From positions 54,864 to 118,863 of the forward strand of contig JASGDC010000022.1 in the NCBI GenBank assembly GCA_047608145.1: DNA of 64,000 nt, in the 5' to 3' direction. The notes under the pieces were generated by a model. The model did no database searches. It was given only the letters and a program-made list of their open reading frames with translations, and was not told where the DNA came from. This DNA is from JASGDC01 sp047608145 (GTDB lineage Bacteria; Actinomycetota; Actinomycetes; Actinomycetales; Micrococcaceae). Position 1 is the stretch's first letter. Every line of letters begins with the position of its first letter. Both the position numbers and the translations under genes were made by a program. This document shows, in pieces, positions 1-11,396 of this stretch.

Positions 1-1208
1 AAAATGTGGATACGTTCTTCAGCTTTACGTAAACGGTAAGTGGTGCGACGAACAATCACATCTAATTGATGGGTAATCCAATTACGGATAAATCCGTCAA
101 TACTAAGGGTACGCGGTACTCCATCTACAATTGCAAGCATATTAGCTGAGAAGTTTTCTTGAAGCTGCGTATGCTTGTAAAGGTTATTTAATACCACTTT
201 TGCCACTGCATCACGCTTTAGGATAATTACCAAACGTTGCCCAGTACGTCCTGAAGACTCGTCACGAATATCAGCAATACCTTGAACTTTGCCATCTTTA
301 ACTAAATCAGCAATTTTTTGTGCCAAGTTATCTGGGTTAACCTGATATGGAAGTTCTGTAACTACCAGGCAAGTACGACCTTGAATTTCTTCAATTTCTA
401 CAACAGCACGCATAGTAATAGAACCGCGTCCAGTGCGATATGTTTCTTTGATACCTTTACGACCTAAGATAGTAGCGCCCATTGGAAAATCTGGTCCTTG
501 GATACGCTCAATTAATGCTTCTTGAGTTTCTTCTGCATCAGCATCAGGATTTTCAAGACACCAGTTAACTCCAGCTGCCAATTCGCGTAAATTATGTGGT
601 GGAATATTAGTGGCCATACCCACAGCAATACCACTAGAACCGTTAGCTAGTAGATTAGGGAAACGTGATGGTAATACCGCTGGTTCTTGCTCTTTACCAT
701 CATAGTTCGGCTGAAAATCGACAGTCTCTTGGTCAATTTCACGAACCATTTCCATTGCAAGCTGTTCCATTTTACATTCGGTATAACGAGAAGCTGCTGC
801 AGCATCATTACCAGCAGAACCAAAGTTACCTTGTCCATCTACTAACGGATAACGCATATTCCATGGCTGTACTAGACGTACTAGAGCATCGTAAATAGCA
901 CTATCACCATGTGGGTGGAACTTACCCATAACGTCACCGACGACACGAGAACATTTGTTATAACCACGATCTGGACGATAACCACCATCGTACATTGCAT
1001 AAAGCACACGTCGATGCACTGGCTTTAACCCATCTCGAACATCTGGCAAAGCACGACCGACAATTACCGCCATCGCATAATCTAGGTACGAAGTTTGCAT
1101 CTCCTGTTTAAGATCAACTTGCATGACTTTGTCATGTTCATCACTTTTCAGGCTTTCAGTAATCTCGTTTTCGATTTCTTCGTTATTGTTATTAATCTCG
1201 TCGCTCAC
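1..1208 (-). CDS. gyrA: DNA gyrase subunit A (N-terminal part; runs off the left edge)
   Basis: Breakage-reunion subunit of DNA gyrase, which with GyrB introduces negative supercoils using ATP. About 400 N-terminal residues are present, read right to left. The chosen start is GTG at 1208-1206, preceded by AAGGAG that overlaps the end of gyrB; the protein opens with an acidic tail ([13 protein letters not shown]). Family landmarks are visible: [20 protein letters not shown] near the start, the quinolone-pocket region [10 protein letters not shown], and the catalytic-Tyr region [11 protein letters not shown]. The Ser and Asp in [10 protein letters not shown] are the usual quinolone-sensitive residues. 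It lies 11 bp after gyrB and is surely co-transcribed with it. The C-terminal beta-pinwheel is outside the window. Confidence 0.96.
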   Translation of the reverse strand, partial: MSDEINNNNEEIENEITESLKSDEHDKVMQVDLKQEMQTSYLDYAMAVIVGRALPDVRDGLKPVHRRVLYAMYDGGYRPDRGYNKCSRVVGDVMGKFHPHGDSAIYDALVRLVQPWNMRYPLVDGQGNFGSAGNDAAAASRYTECKMEQLAMEMVREIDQETVDFQPNYDGKEQEPAVLPSRFPNLLANGSSGIAVGMATNIPPHNLRELAAGVNWCLENPDADAEETQEALIERIQGPDFPMGATILGRKGIKETYRTGRGSITMRAVVEIEEIQGRTCLVVTELPYQVNPDNLAQKIADLVKDGKVQGIADIRDESSGRTGQRLVIILKRDAVAKVVLNNLYKHTQLQENFSANMLAIVDGVPRTLSIDGFIRNWITHQLDVIVRRTTYRLRKAEERIHI

Positions 1209-1219
1209 CTATTGCTCCT

Positions 1220-3202
<1,983 letters not shown>

Positions 3203-3361
3203 TTAGGCTCCTTGAATAAAAGACAATCTTTATCAATTTTACCTTATTTCACCATATCTTTAACGCTTATCAGCAATAAGAAGACACCAAAATTAGTAGG
3301 AAAAACTTAAAATTTTCATAATAAAAAAGTCTATAAAAAATCAAAGATAATTCTTAAAAAA

Positions 3362-3841
3362 TTATCCATAAGTATCTCTTGGACCACGTCCACTTACATG
3401 ACGGATACCTTTGCGCCAACTTGGAGCATTAGGGCCAATAAATTTAATAGTTCTAACTAACTCTTTACCTAAACGTTCATTAATTTTAGAAATAAAATCA
3501 TACTGCATTAATCGAAGCTGAGTAGCTCGGGCTGTTGAGTCACATTTAACAGTTAATATCCCAGCTTCAAAACTTTGGACTTTAGTAAACTGAGCATTAG
3601 TTTTACCAACAAAATTTTCCCAGTTTTCAAAAACATTACCAATATCGATACTTTCTTTCCAACCACGATCCGTAATGATATTTTCTATTAAATTCCCAAT
3701 TTCTTGTGGGTCTCTAGAAGTAGTAGGGGACAATTGATAATAATAATTTTTAGGAGCAACTTTTTTTATACCGCGCTTTTTTGTAGAGTTTTTAATTCGG
3801 TTGTAGAGCACAAACCGAGCATCAAGATTATCGTTACTCAT
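3362..3841 (-). CDS. DciA-like DUF721 protein
   Basis: DUF721 (DciA-type) protein of about 160 residues, the usual companion of recF/gyrB in Actinobacteria. DciA homologues load or assist the replicative helicase in bacteria that lack DnaC/DnaI; the same role here is inference. The family core is recognisable (W-x-x-x-V-G at NWENFVGKTNAQFTKVQSF, then LTVKCDSTARATQLRLMQYD, and the C-terminal RTIKFIGPNAPSWRKG). The start is ATG at 3841, whose ATGAGTAA overlaps the recF stop, giving translational coupling; a longer reading to 3880 would lie inside recF. The C-terminal tail is basic and Arg/Gly-rich. Confidence 0.85.
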   Translation of the reverse strand: MSNDNLDARFVLYNRIKNSTKKRGIKKVAPKNYYYQLSPTTSRDPQEIGNLIENIITDRGWKESIDIGNVFENWENFVGKTNAQFTKVQSFEAGILTVKCDSTARATQLRLMQYDFISKINERLGKELVRTIKFIGPNAPSWRKGIRHVSGRGPRDTYG

Positions 3842-4979
3842 CAACAATCTCCCCATACTGGATTTTAATTTTCTTACCAACTAATATTTCTGGGATATCT
3901 GCTGCCACTGCAGCCGTGATAATTACTTGCTCCGCATTTTTGATATAGTTTGCCAATTTTTCTCTGCGTACCTGATCTAATTCAGCAAAAACATCATCTA
4001 AAATTAGAATTGGCTCACCACCTGTATCACTAGTGTCACGTAATAGCATGTAACAAGCTAATTTCAATGCTAGTGCCACTGACCAAGATTCGCCATGAGA
4101 AGCATAACCTTTAGCTGGTAATCCGCCTAAAATAATCTCTAGATCATCACGATGCGGTCCCACTACTGAAACTCCACGCTCAATTTCTACTGGAAAACGA
4201 TATCGCATCCGTTCCATAATAATTTCTTTGAGCTCAGAAATTTCCATATCTGCGTTGACATCTTCCAGAGAAGTAGCGTACTTAAGTTTCACATCTTTAC
4301 ATTGGTCAGTAAAAGCTGCATAGGCACTTTCTACGTAAGGTTCTAACCGTTTCAACATTTGTAATCTGGCTGACAGTAAAACTGCTCCAGCTTGCGCTGC
4401 TTGTTCATTCCAAATTTCAAAAGAAGCTTGGTTAATACTCATACCTTCAGCTCGTGCTTTTTTAGCCTGTTTAATCAACGCATTACGCTGTTTCAAAGCT
4501 TTTTCATAGTCTTGGCGTACTCCAGCAAAACGTGGTGCAATTGCCACCAGCATTTCGTCAATAAAACGACGACGTGTAGCTGGATCACCTTTAACTAAAC
4601 TTAAATCTTCTGGTGCAAAAAGCACAGTAGCAACCATACCGAGAATTTCTCGAGTGCGAGTGAAAGACCCTCGGTTAACACGAGCTCTATTAGCTTTATA
4701 TGCATTAAGTTCTAATTCAACTAACGCGGTTTTATTAGCTCGTTTTACTCGTGCTCGAATTACACTTTGCTCAAAAATTTCAGCTGAAGTAGCTCGAATT
4801 AAAATTTTATCTTTTGCTACTCGATGAGATGAAAGATGGGCAAGATAACCTAGTGCTTCCACTAGGTTAGTCTTACCCATCCCATTAAAACCAGTTAGGA
4901 CGTTAATCCCTTTAGCTAGTTCCAATTCCGCAGTTTCATAATTACGAAATTGATACAAGCTCAGATGTTCAACCTGCAA
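3834..4979 (-). CDS. recF: DNA replication/repair protein RecF
   Basis: SMC-like ABC ATPase that binds gapped DNA and helps RecOR load RecA. It has 381 residues, normal for RecF. The Walker A motif is GFNGMGKTNLVEALGYL near residue 30, the signature region is around GPHRDDLEIIL, and Walker B is PILILDDVFAELDQVRR near the C-terminus. The start ATG at 4979 gives the canonical opening MQVEHLSLYQFRNYETAEL. It begins 2 bp after the gnd stop and overlaps dciA, so it sits in the middle of a tight dnaN-gnd-recF-dciA transcription unit. Confidence 0.96.
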   Translation of the reverse strand: MQVEHLSLYQFRNYETAELELAKGINVLTGFNGMGKTNLVEALGYLAHLSSHRVAKDKILIRATSAEIFEQSVIRARVKRANKTALVELELNAYKANRARVNRGSFTRTREILGMVATVLFAPEDLSLVKGDPATRRRFIDEMLVAIAPRFAGVRQDYEKALKQRNALIKQAKKARAEGMSINQASFEIWNEQAAQAGAVLLSARLQMLKRLEPYVESAYAAFTDQCKDVKLKYATSLEDVNADMEISELKEIIMERMRYRFPVEIERGVSVVGPHRDDLEIILGGLPAKGYASHGESWSVALALKLACYMLLRDTSDTGGEPILILDDVFAELDQVRREKLANYIKNAEQVIITAAVAADIPEILVGKKIKIQYGEIVDE

Positions 4980-4981
4980 AA

Positions 4982-5875
4982 CTACTTTTTGTCGTTCTTC
5001 TTAACTTCGTGACCACCAAATTGATTACGCAATGCAGCAACTGCCTTCATTGCAGGTGAGTCATCTTGACGAGAAGCGAAACGTGCAAATAGTGATGCAG
5101 TAATTGCTGGCATTGGTACTGCTTCTGCAATAGATTCTTCAACAGTCCAACGGCCTTCACCAGAATCTTCTGCATAACCTTCAATCTCAGCTAGGTCTGG
5201 ATCTTCTTCAAGAGCCTTAACCAATAAATCAAGTAACCAAGAACGAACTACTGTACCACGCTGCCATGCGCGGAAAGTACCGTGTACATCTTTAATGATG
5301 TCTTTCTTTGCAAGTAATTCATAGCCTTCTGCATAAGACTGCATCAAACCATACTCAATACCATTGTGTACCATCTTTGCGTAGTGTCCAGCTCCAATAT
5401 CGCCTACATGGACGAAGCCTTCTTCACGTGGGCCTTCAGGACGTAGTGCATCAAATACTGGCATTACAGTTTCAACATCTTCGTCGTTACCGCCGCACAT
5501 TAGACCATAACCTTCTGTCTTACCCCAGACACCACCAGAAACACCACAGTCTAAGAAGTGAATACCATCTTTTTCAAGTAATTCTGCGTGACGAATATCT
5601 TCCGTGAAACGTGAGTTACCACCATCAATAATGATGTCGCCCTTTTTCATAGAAGATGCAAGTTCAGTAATTACACTGTCAGTAATCTTTCCTGCTGGAA
5701 CCATTACCCAAACGATTGCATTATCTTCACGAACTTTTTCAACTAGTTCATCAAGAGATTTAACATCTGAAACCTCTGGATTCTGATCGTAACCAGTAAC
5801 TTTAATTCCATTGCTACGTAGGCGGTCACGCATGTTACCGCCCATTTTACCTAGACCTACAAGTCCGATATGCAT
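4982..5875 (-). CDS. gnd: 6-phosphogluconate dehydrogenase (short, decarboxylating type)
   Basis: Oxidises and decarboxylates 6-phosphogluconate to ribulose-5-phosphate in the pentose phosphate pathway. At 297 residues it belongs to the short form, not the ~470-residue form. The N-terminal Rossmann motif is HIGLVGLGKMGGNMRDRL; the substrate-binding signature is DCGVSGGVWGKTEGYGLMCGG around residues 130-150; the catalytic Lys region is GAGHYAKMVHNGIEYG. Short forms are usually NAD-linked; cofactor choice here is inference. Its position between dnaN and recF is a characteristic actinobacterial arrangement. The C-terminus is a basic tail, EVKKNDKK. Confidence 0.93.
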   Translation of the reverse strand: MHIGLVGLGKMGGNMRDRLRSNGIKVTGYDQNPEVSDVKSLDELVEKVREDNAIVWVMVPAGKITDSVITELASSMKKGDIIIDGGNSRFTEDIRHAELLEKDGIHFLDCGVSGGVWGKTEGYGLMCGGNDEDVETVMPVFDALRPEGPREEGFVHVGDIGAGHYAKMVHNGIEYGLMQSYAEGYELLAKKDIIKDVHGTFRAWQRGTVVRSWLLDLLVKALEEDPDLAEIEGYAEDSGEGRWTVEESIAEAVPMPAITASLFARFASRQDDSPAMKAVAALRNQFGGHEVKKNDKK

Positions 5876-5917
5876 AATTATTTTCCTCTCATTAACTTTT
5901 ATTAATTTTTAAAATCT

Positions 5918-7039
5918 TTATACTCGTACCGGCATTACTAAATAACGATACTCTGCTGCTTCTTCACCATCGATATGTTTTTGTCCAGAAATTACAGATG
6001 CCTTCTGTGCAGTCGTAAAGGATAGTCGGACAAATTGGGTATTAAAAACATTTAAGCTTTCTACAAGATACTGGTGATTATAAGCAACTTTAATATCTTC
6101 ACCGACTAAATGTGCCTCAATAGTTTCTGAAGCTTGAGCTTCTTCACCAGTACCTGCACTTAAAGTTAATTTTCCATTAGTGAAGTCTAAGTGAATTGGA
6201 GTATTTTTTTCTGCTACTAAGGAAACACGAGATGCAGCTTCTGATAGCTCTCGAGTACTAACGACTGCATGTGTTGGTGTTTCTTTAGGAAACAATGAAC
6301 GTACTGGTGGATATTTTCCATCAACTAATAATGAAGTTATCCTTTTACCATCTTTTTTAAAACCAATAATTGCATTAGCAGCCCCAGAAGTATCAATTGC
6401 AATATCAATTGCACCACCTGTAGCCATACTTTTAGCTACTTCATGCAAAGTCTTAGCTTTGATGAGTACACTACCTTCAAAATTAGTTTCCGGATCCCAA
6501 TACAAAGTACGCATTGCCAAACGGTAGCGATCTGTCGCAAGCAATGTAATTTTATCGTTTTCAATTTCCATCAAAATACCAGTCAAAATTGGCAATGAGT
6601 CTTCTCGACTAGCAGCAATAACTACTTGAGAAACTGCTTGTGAAAATTCTTCAGATCTAACTTGTCCTGTACTTTCTGGGAATGCTGGGAGATTAGGATA
6701 CTCTTCAACTGGCATTGCAGCTAAGGTGAAGCTAGAAACACCACAGTGTAGCTCGATTTTATTACCGTTTTGCTCAATTTCTACTGGAGCGGCTGGAAGT
6801 TTCTTGGCGATATCTGCTAGTAAACGCCCAGAAACTAGAATTTCACCCTGAGTACTGACAGCAGCTTCAATAGTGATACGTGCAGAAGTTTCATAATCAA
6901 AACCACTTAATGAAATGGAGTTATCTTCTGTAGTAATCAACACTCCAGCTAAAATTGGTAGCGGTGGACGTTGTGCTAAAGAACGAGCTGTCCATGAAAC
7001 TGCTTCAGAGAGTAGATCACGATCAACTTTGAATTTCAT
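5918..7039 (-). CDS. dnaN: DNA polymerase III beta sliding clamp
   Basis: Ring-shaped processivity clamp of the replicative polymerase, made of three topologically equal domains. The length (373 residues from the chosen start) is normal. ATG at 7039 is preferred over ATG at 7045 because the AAAAGG ribosome-binding site sits about 7 nt from 7039 and touches 7045; the product then starts MKFKVDRDLLSEAVSW. The C-terminus RYLVMPVRV is the conserved end that forms the peptide-binding pocket. The gene lies across oriC from dnaA, on the same strand, and starts the gnd-recF-dciA unit. Confidence 0.96.
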   Translation of the reverse strand: MKFKVDRDLLSEAVSWTARSLAQRPPLPILAGVLITTEDNSISLSGFDYETSARITIEAAVSTQGEILVSGRLLADIAKKLPAAPVEIEQNGNKIELHCGVSSFTLAAMPVEEYPNLPAFPESTGQVRSEEFSQAVSQVVIAASREDSLPILTGILMEIENDKITLLATDRYRLAMRTLYWDPETNFEGSVLIKAKTLHEVAKSMATGGAIDIAIDTSGAANAIIGFKKDGKRITSLLVDGKYPPVRSLFPKETPTHAVVSTRELSEAASRVSLVAEKNTPIHLDFTNGKLTLSAGTGEEAQASETIEAHLVGEDIKVAYNHQYLVESLNVFNTQFVRLSFTTAQKASVISGQKHIDGEEAAEYRYLVMPVRV

Positions 7040-7045
7040 ACGCAT

Positions 7046-7363
7046 GCCTTTTCTAGAATTTAAGTCTTTTATGATTAGTTTACCAGTCAGGGCAGATAAA
7101 AGTGCCTAGTCGCATACTCTTTAAAATAAAGTTCTTACTAGTAGAAATAGTAGTAGCTTAAGTGGAAATGTGGATAACTTTGTTGACAGTTAGTGTTTAG
7201 AAGTCTTACATCAATGTAATTACGTGAATAAGTTCTTAACAACTATGTGAATAGATTGTGGATAATTTTTTAAAAATTATTATTATCCACAAGAAATTGG
7301 AGTTATCCACAATTTTTCACAGTTATCCACAGTATTTTTCCACATGTAGTGGATAACAAGATA
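7046..7363. other. oriC: Chromosomal origin oriC (dnaA-dnaN intergenic region)
   Basis: AT-rich spacer between dnaN and dnaA with five perfect DnaA boxes. Two are in the TGTGGATAA orientation (7169-7177, 7257-7265) and three in TTATCCACA (7283-7291, 7303-7311, 7323-7331); a one-mismatch box AGTGGATAA lies at 7348-7356. An A/T-only stretch at about 7263-7284, between the two orientations, is the best candidate unwinding element. The element TTACATCAATGTAATTAC at about 7206-7223 recurs in front of dnaB near 26.6 kb. Orientation and position flanked by dnaA and dnaN are classical; firing from here is inference. Confidence 0.92.
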
Positions 7364-8758
7364 TTATTCCTGAATTCTAACGGTAATTTCGGTAATTTGG
7401 TCATAGATTTTTTTATCAGTTTTCATAAAACTAGATACTCTTTTAACTGCATGCATCACGGTAGTATGATCTTTACCACCAAACTCTTTACCAATATCAC
7501 CTAGTGTCATATCTGAGCTGAGTTCTCTACATAAGTACATTGCAATTTGTCGAGGAAAAGCAATTGAACGTACTCGTGATTTTCCCCGTAACTCTTCTGC
7601 AGTTAAATCAAAATATTCAGCAGTTTCACGAATAATTTTATCTAGTGAAATCATGATATCGGTACTGTCGGAAACGACTTGTTTCAAAGCAGTCTCAGTA
7701 AGAGATTTAGTTATTGGAACATCATTTAAGCTGGCATAAGCTGAAACTGTAATTAAAGAGCCTTCTAATTCTCTAATATTGGTAGAGACTTTAGAAGCAA
7801 TTAATTCAATGATGTCATCTGGGACATTAAGATTTTCTAACCTATTTTTATGGCGCAAAATTGCTATTCGAGTTTCTAAACTTGGCGGAATAACATCTAC
7901 CATTAGCCCTTGTTCAAAGCGAGAGCGCAAACGTTCTTCAAAAGAGTGTAAATCTTTTGGTGGAACATCTGAAGTAATAACTACTTGTTTCGAACCTTCT
8001 AATAAAGTGTTGAAAGTATGGAAAAATTCTTCTTGGGTAGTATTTTTCTTAGCTAAAAATTGAATATCGTCAATAAGTAAAAAGTCTAAATTACGATAAG
8101 TTTTCTTAAATTCTTTTTTAGCTTTTTCACTACTAATTGAGTTAATAAAGTCATTAGTATACTTTTCAGAATTTACATAGAGAACTTTAATGTCTTGATC
8201 TGCATAATGTTCAAGTGCATAATGTCCAATAGCATGTAACAAATGGGTTTTTCCTAACCCAGATCGACCATATATAAATAATGGGTTGTAAGCTTTTGCT
8301 GGTGCGTCTGCCACTGCCGTCGCTGCTGAATAGGCAAAACGGTTACTTGAACCAAAAATAAAGTTTTCAAAAGTATAGCGTGGATTGAGCTGCCCGACAG
8401 CTTGTAAGTTTTTAATATCTTTTTTCTTGACTGTAGCTTTTTCTGGAGTTAAGTCGAATAATTGGCCATCGTCAGTTTCAGTTAATTCTTCTACAGGTTC
8501 TTCCACAATAATTTGTGGAGTTACTGGTCCAAAAACTTTATGAACAGCAACTTTCATAGCGTCATAAACTTTTGGTTCTTGCACTGTCTTACGAGTAGCT
8601 TCACTTGGTGCTGAAATAATTAGCAAATCACCCATAACACCCTTAGGTTCTAGCAATTTAAGATTTGCTAGTTTAATCTGGCCCAAGTCTTTTGTTGAGC
8701 TAATTTCAAGCTTAAACTTTTGCCATTGTTCTTCAAGTTTGTTGGGATTTGCGCTCAT
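7364..8758 (-). CDS. dnaA: Chromosomal replication initiator DnaA
   Basis: AAA+ initiator that binds DnaA boxes and opens oriC. It has 464 residues. Domain I is the N-terminal ~85 residues; a variable linker follows. The AAA+ core shows Walker A at GRSGLGKTHLLHAIG (about residue 165), Walker B at LDFLLIDDIQFLAKK, and an Arg-finger region ERLRSRFEQGLMVDV. The C-terminal helix-turn-helix for box recognition is present (GGKDHTTVMHAVKRVS). The start ATG at 8758 gives MSANPNKLEEQWQKFK. It is divergent from rpmH across about 120 bp that must hold both promoters. Confidence 0.97.
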   Translation of the reverse strand: MSANPNKLEEQWQKFKLEISSTKDLGQIKLANLKLLEPKGVMGDLLIISAPSEATRKTVQEPKVYDAMKVAVHKVFGPVTPQIIVEEPVEELTETDDGQLFDLTPEKATVKKKDIKNLQAVGQLNPRYTFENFIFGSSNRFAYSAATAVADAPAKAYNPLFIYGRSGLGKTHLLHAIGHYALEHYADQDIKVLYVNSEKYTNDFINSISSEKAKKEFKKTYRNLDFLLIDDIQFLAKKNTTQEEFFHTFNTLLEGSKQVVITSDVPPKDLHSFEERLRSRFEQGLMVDVIPPSLETRIAILRHKNRLENLNVPDDIIELIASKVSTNIRELEGSLITVSAYASLNDVPITKSLTETALKQVVSDSTDIMISLDKIIRETAEYFDLTAEELRGKSRVRSIAFPRQIAMYLCRELSSDMTLGDIGKEFGGKDHTTVMHAVKRVSSFMKTDKKIYDQITEITVRIQE

Positions 8759-8878
8759 GACTTAAATTATAAGGTATATATACTAAAGAAGTGGTAAAAT
8801 ATATTTTGACCTTGACCGATTATTAGTTTTAACGTAACTTTATTAAGTTATGTCAATTAGAAATTATGGAGAACTTTC

Positions 8879-9016
8879 GTGAGTAAAAGAACTTTCCAAC
8901 CTAACAACCGCCGTCGTGCTCGTAAACACGGTTTCCGTCTTCGTATGCGCACTCGTGCTGGTCGTGCAACACTATCTGCACGTCGCCGTAAAGGCCGTGC
9001 AAAGGTATCAGCTTAA
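8879..9016 (+). CDS. rpmH: 50S ribosomal protein L34
   Basis: Small basic protein of the large ribosomal subunit, 45 residues from a GTG start at 8879 ([20 protein letters not shown]). It matches L34 along its whole length, including [22 protein letters not shown] at the end. An ATGGAGAA-type ribosome-binding site lies just upstream. It heads the rpmH-rnpA-yidD-yidC-jag unit that diverges from dnaA, the standard bacterial arrangement. A TTGACC-like -35 candidate lies near 8811. Confidence 0.97.
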   Translation: MSKRTFQPNNRRRARKHGFRLRMRTRAGRATLSARRRKGRAKVSA

Positions 9017-9032
9017 GTTTTAGGACGTTGGA

Positions 9033-9359
9033 TTGCTTCCAGCACCTAATAGAATTAGAACAGCTGAAGACTTTAAAAAAGTCATCAAGCATGGCGTCAA
9101 GGTTATTACACCTGGCGCCATAATTTATATTCTCCAAGAAGAGAATAGTGAATTTGCCGCAGGATTTATTGTTTCCAAAATGGTAGGTAATGCCGTACAA
9201 CGAAATAAAGTTAAAAGAAAATACCGTGCTATAGCTAGAGATTATTTTAAGCACGGTACCAAACTAGTAGTACGGGCACGTCCTAAGGCTAAGAAATTTA
9301 GTTATCATGAGTTAGAAGCTCAATTTTTGAAAGCAGTGAACGATGTTAAAGTATCTTAA
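9033..9359 (+). CDS. rnpA: Ribonuclease P protein component
   Basis: Basic protein cofactor of RNase P, which matures tRNA 5' ends. It has 108 residues, a normal length. The start is TTG at 9033, with AGGA 7 nt upstream; the opening MLPAPNRIRTAEDFKKVIK is typical. The RNR signature is GNAVQRNKVKRKYRAIARDY, about residues 50-70. It is 16 bp after rpmH and its 3' end overlaps the yidD start by 17 bp. Confidence 0.94.
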   Translation: MLPAPNRIRTAEDFKKVIKHGVKVITPGAIIYILQEENSEFAAGFIVSKMVGNAVQRNKVKRKYRAIARDYFKHGTKLVVRARPKAKKFSYHELEAQFLKAVNDVKVS

Positions 9360-9672
9360 AGCTTTTCCACGTTCGGTTTTGATAACATTTATAAATTTGT
9401 ATCGGAAGTTTATTTCGCCATTATATGGCGATGTTTGTCGGTACTATCCAAGTTGTTCAGCCTATGCCACTGAAGCTATAACTGTTCATGGTGCTGCTAA
9501 AGGAAGTTATTTAGCTGCAAAACGAGTACTTAGTTGTAATCCGTGGGGTGGGCAAGGAATAGATCATGTCCCATTTCGTAAGGATGGAAAAGAAACTGTA
9601 GGACCGATATATTCGCTTTGTAACCCTAAAACAGGCATACTAGAACTAAACCATCCATTGATAGAGGAATAG
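9343..9672 (+). CDS. yidD: Membrane protein insertion efficiency factor YidD
   Basis: Small protein that assists YidC-dependent membrane insertion. The 109 residues contain the invariant motifs CRYYPSCSAYATEAI (about residues 28-42) and CNPWGGQGIDHVP, with an N-terminal amphipathic segment that would associate with the membrane. It overlaps rnpA by 17 bp and ends directly before the yidC ATG. The C-terminal ~25 residues beyond the conserved core look like an unstructured extension. Confidence 0.93.
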   Translation: MLKYLKAFPRSVLITFINLYRKFISPLYGDVCRYYPSCSAYATEAITVHGAAKGSYLAAKRVLSCNPWGGQGIDHVPFRKDGKETVGPIYSLCNPKTGILELNHPLIEE

Positions 9673-10770
9673 ATGCAAGCAATTTTTGATTTTTTTGGTC
9701 TAATACTATGGCCATTTAAGTGGTTTGTCGCCTTTTTATTGGTAACATTTCACAAGATTTTTACTGTAATTGGTATGAATCCAGCATCAGGTATTACTTG
9801 GGTGCTATCAATTGCCGGCTTGGTTATTGCTTTGCGCACATTGCTGATTCCAGTACTTTTCAAACAGATTAAAGCACAGCGCCAAATGGCAGTAGTGCAA
9901 CCAGAATTAATGGCTTTGCAAAAGAAATATAAGGGTAAAACCGATATGCAAAGCCGTCAAGCAATGGCTCAAGAACAGCAAGACCTCTTTAAACGACATG
10001 GCACTACACCATTTGCTAGTTGTATGCCGTTGCTGATTCAGATGCCTTTCTTCATTGCGCTTTATCACACATTAATTGGAATTCAGCAAGATCAAACGAT
10101 TGGACCACTAAACCATACTTTAGTAGAGCAATTTAAGGCAGCAACTATCTTTGGTGCACCATTCTCTTCTACTTTCATGACAGCTTCTGGCGATGGTGCC
10201 TTGGCAGTTAAGATTTTAGCCGTAGTAATGATTGTTATTATGTCTGCTACTCAGTTCTTAACACAGAAGCAATTGATGTTTAAGAATATGTCTGAAGCTG
10301 CACTACAAGGTCCATTTATGCAGCAGCAGAAGATGATGTTGTATTTATTCCCTTTGATGTTCGCAATTGGTGGTTTTAACTTTCCAATCGGTATCTTGAT
10401 TTACTGGATGATTAACAACATCTGGACTATGGGACAGCAGTATTATGTAATTCGTAATAACCCTACTCCAGGTTCTCAAGCTGAAAAAGAATATCATGCT
10501 CGCTTAAAGGCTAAAGGTAAGCCAATTCCTCCTAAGCCTGGTTCTAAAAAAGCTGAGGCTGCTAAAAACCCTGAGCTACTAGAACCTAAAGGTCAACGAG
10601 TACAGCCTAAAGGTAAACAACGGGCAAAGAAAAAAGGTGGTAAGTCTAACTCACCTACTGTAAATAAGCAGAAAGCTAGTGTTACGGAATCTCAAAAACC
10701 TAAAGGTCAACGAGTACAGCCTAAAGGTAAGCAAGGTGGCAAAAATAAGAAAGGTAATAAAAAACGATGA
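9673..10770 (+). CDS. yidC: Membrane protein insertase YidC
   Basis: Oxa1/YidC/Alb3-type insertase in the cytoplasmic membrane, alone or with SecYEG. The 365 residues have an N-terminal segment with a hydrophobic stretch (LILWPFKWFVAFLLVTFHKIF), the hydrophilic-groove Arg region (IALRTLLIPVLFKQIKAQRQM), later membrane segments around ASCMPLLIQMPFFIALYHTL and MLYLFPLMFAIGGFNFPIGI, then a basic Lys/Gly/Pro tail. There is no lipobox, as in other actinobacterial forms. The tail contains a 13-residue unit, PKGQRVQPKGKQ with flanks, twice. Its TGA stop overlaps the jag ATG (ATGA). Confidence 0.95.
   Translation: MQAIFDFFGLILWPFKWFVAFLLVTFHKIFTVIGMNPASGITWVLSIAGLVIALRTLLIPVLFKQIKAQRQMAVVQPELMALQKKYKGKTDMQSRQAMAQEQQDLFKRHGTTPFASCMPLLIQMPFFIALYHTLIGIQQDQTIGPLNHTLVEQFKAATIFGAPFSSTFMTASGDGALAVKILAVVMIVIMSATQFLTQKQLMFKNMSEAALQGPFMQQQKMMLYLFPLMFAIGGFNFPIGILIYWMINNIWTMGQQYYVIRNNPTPGSQAEKEYHARLKAKGKPIPPKPGSKKAEAAKNPELLEPKGQRVQPKGKQRAKKKGGKSNSPTVNKQKASVTESQKPKGQRVQPKGKQGGKNKKGNKKR
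10583..10734 (+). repeat. In-frame direct repeat in the yidC tail
   Basis: A 38-bp unit at 10583-10620 recurs at 10697-10734 with one substitution (aaacaa versus aagcaa at its end). The offset of 114 bp is exactly 38 codons, so each copy encodes the same basic PKGQRVQPKGKQ peptide. Basic C-terminal tails of YidC are known to help bind ribosomes; here that tail appears to have grown by duplication. Confidence 0.85.
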
Positions 10771-11396
10771 GTGAAGAAACTACAAAAGACACCGAATCAG
10801 TTGTTATTACCGTTGAAGAACTTGAAAAACAAGGTGATATAGCAGCTGACTATATCGAAGAACTACTTGATATTGCTGATATTGATGGTGACCTTGAAAT
10901 TGAAGTGCGTAATGATCGCCCTTATGTTTCCGTTATCAATGAAGAAGGCAACTCTAAACAACTACGTAATTTAGTTGGTAGGAATAATCAAGTTCTTGAT
11001 GCTATTCAAGAATTAACTCGGTTAGCAGTGCATGCCCAGACTGGTGAAAAAACTCGTCTAGTATTGGATATTGATGGCAGTCGTAAAAAGCGCATTAAAG
11101 TCTTAGAAAAAATTGCACACGCTGCTATCGAAAAGGTTCATGGAACAGCTAAAAATGTTCACCTTGAAGCAATGGGCTCTTATGAACGCAAACTAGTGCA
11201 TGACATTATTGCAGAAGCAGATTTAGTTTCAGAGTCTGAAGGACAAGGTCGTAACAGACACATTGTAGTTAAGCCGAAAAAGACTGAAATTGTCAATGAT
11301 AAAGAAACTGTAACTACTGAAGATACTGATACTAAGAATGTTGAACTTGAACCACAGTCGTCGGAGTATGAAGTAACTGCTGACCCAGCAGAATAA
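10767..11396 (+). CDS. jag: Jag/KhpB-like KH-R3H RNA-binding protein
   Basis: RNA-binding protein of the SpoIIIJ-associated (Jag/KhpB/EloR) family, 209 residues. After an acidic N-terminus it has a KH-type core (YVSVINEEGNSKQLRNLVGR, then LDAIQELTRLAVHAQTG) and an R3H core (AMGSYERKLVHDIIAEADLV) near residues 140-170. A low-complexity acidic Thr/Glu tail follows. The Jag-N domain of firmicute versions is absent, as usual in Actinobacteria. It is coupled to yidC by a 4-bp overlap. Its last ~65 bp overlap the end of rsmG on the opposite strand. Confidence 0.9.
   Translation: MSEETTKDTESVVITVEELEKQGDIAADYIEELLDIADIDGDLEIEVRNDRPYVSVINEEGNSKQLRNLVGRNNQVLDAIQELTRLAVHAQTGEKTRLVLDIDGSRKKRIKVLEKIAHAAIEKVHGTAKNVHLEAMGSYERKLVHDIIAEADLVSESEGQGRNRHIVVKPKKTEIVNDKETVTTEDTDTKNVELEPQSSEYEVTADPAE

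Noticed and set aside
9016..9033. Longer rnpA starting upstream of the TTG
   Set aside because: A stop lies between rpmH and the TTG in that frame and the ribosome-binding site is placed for TTG 9033.
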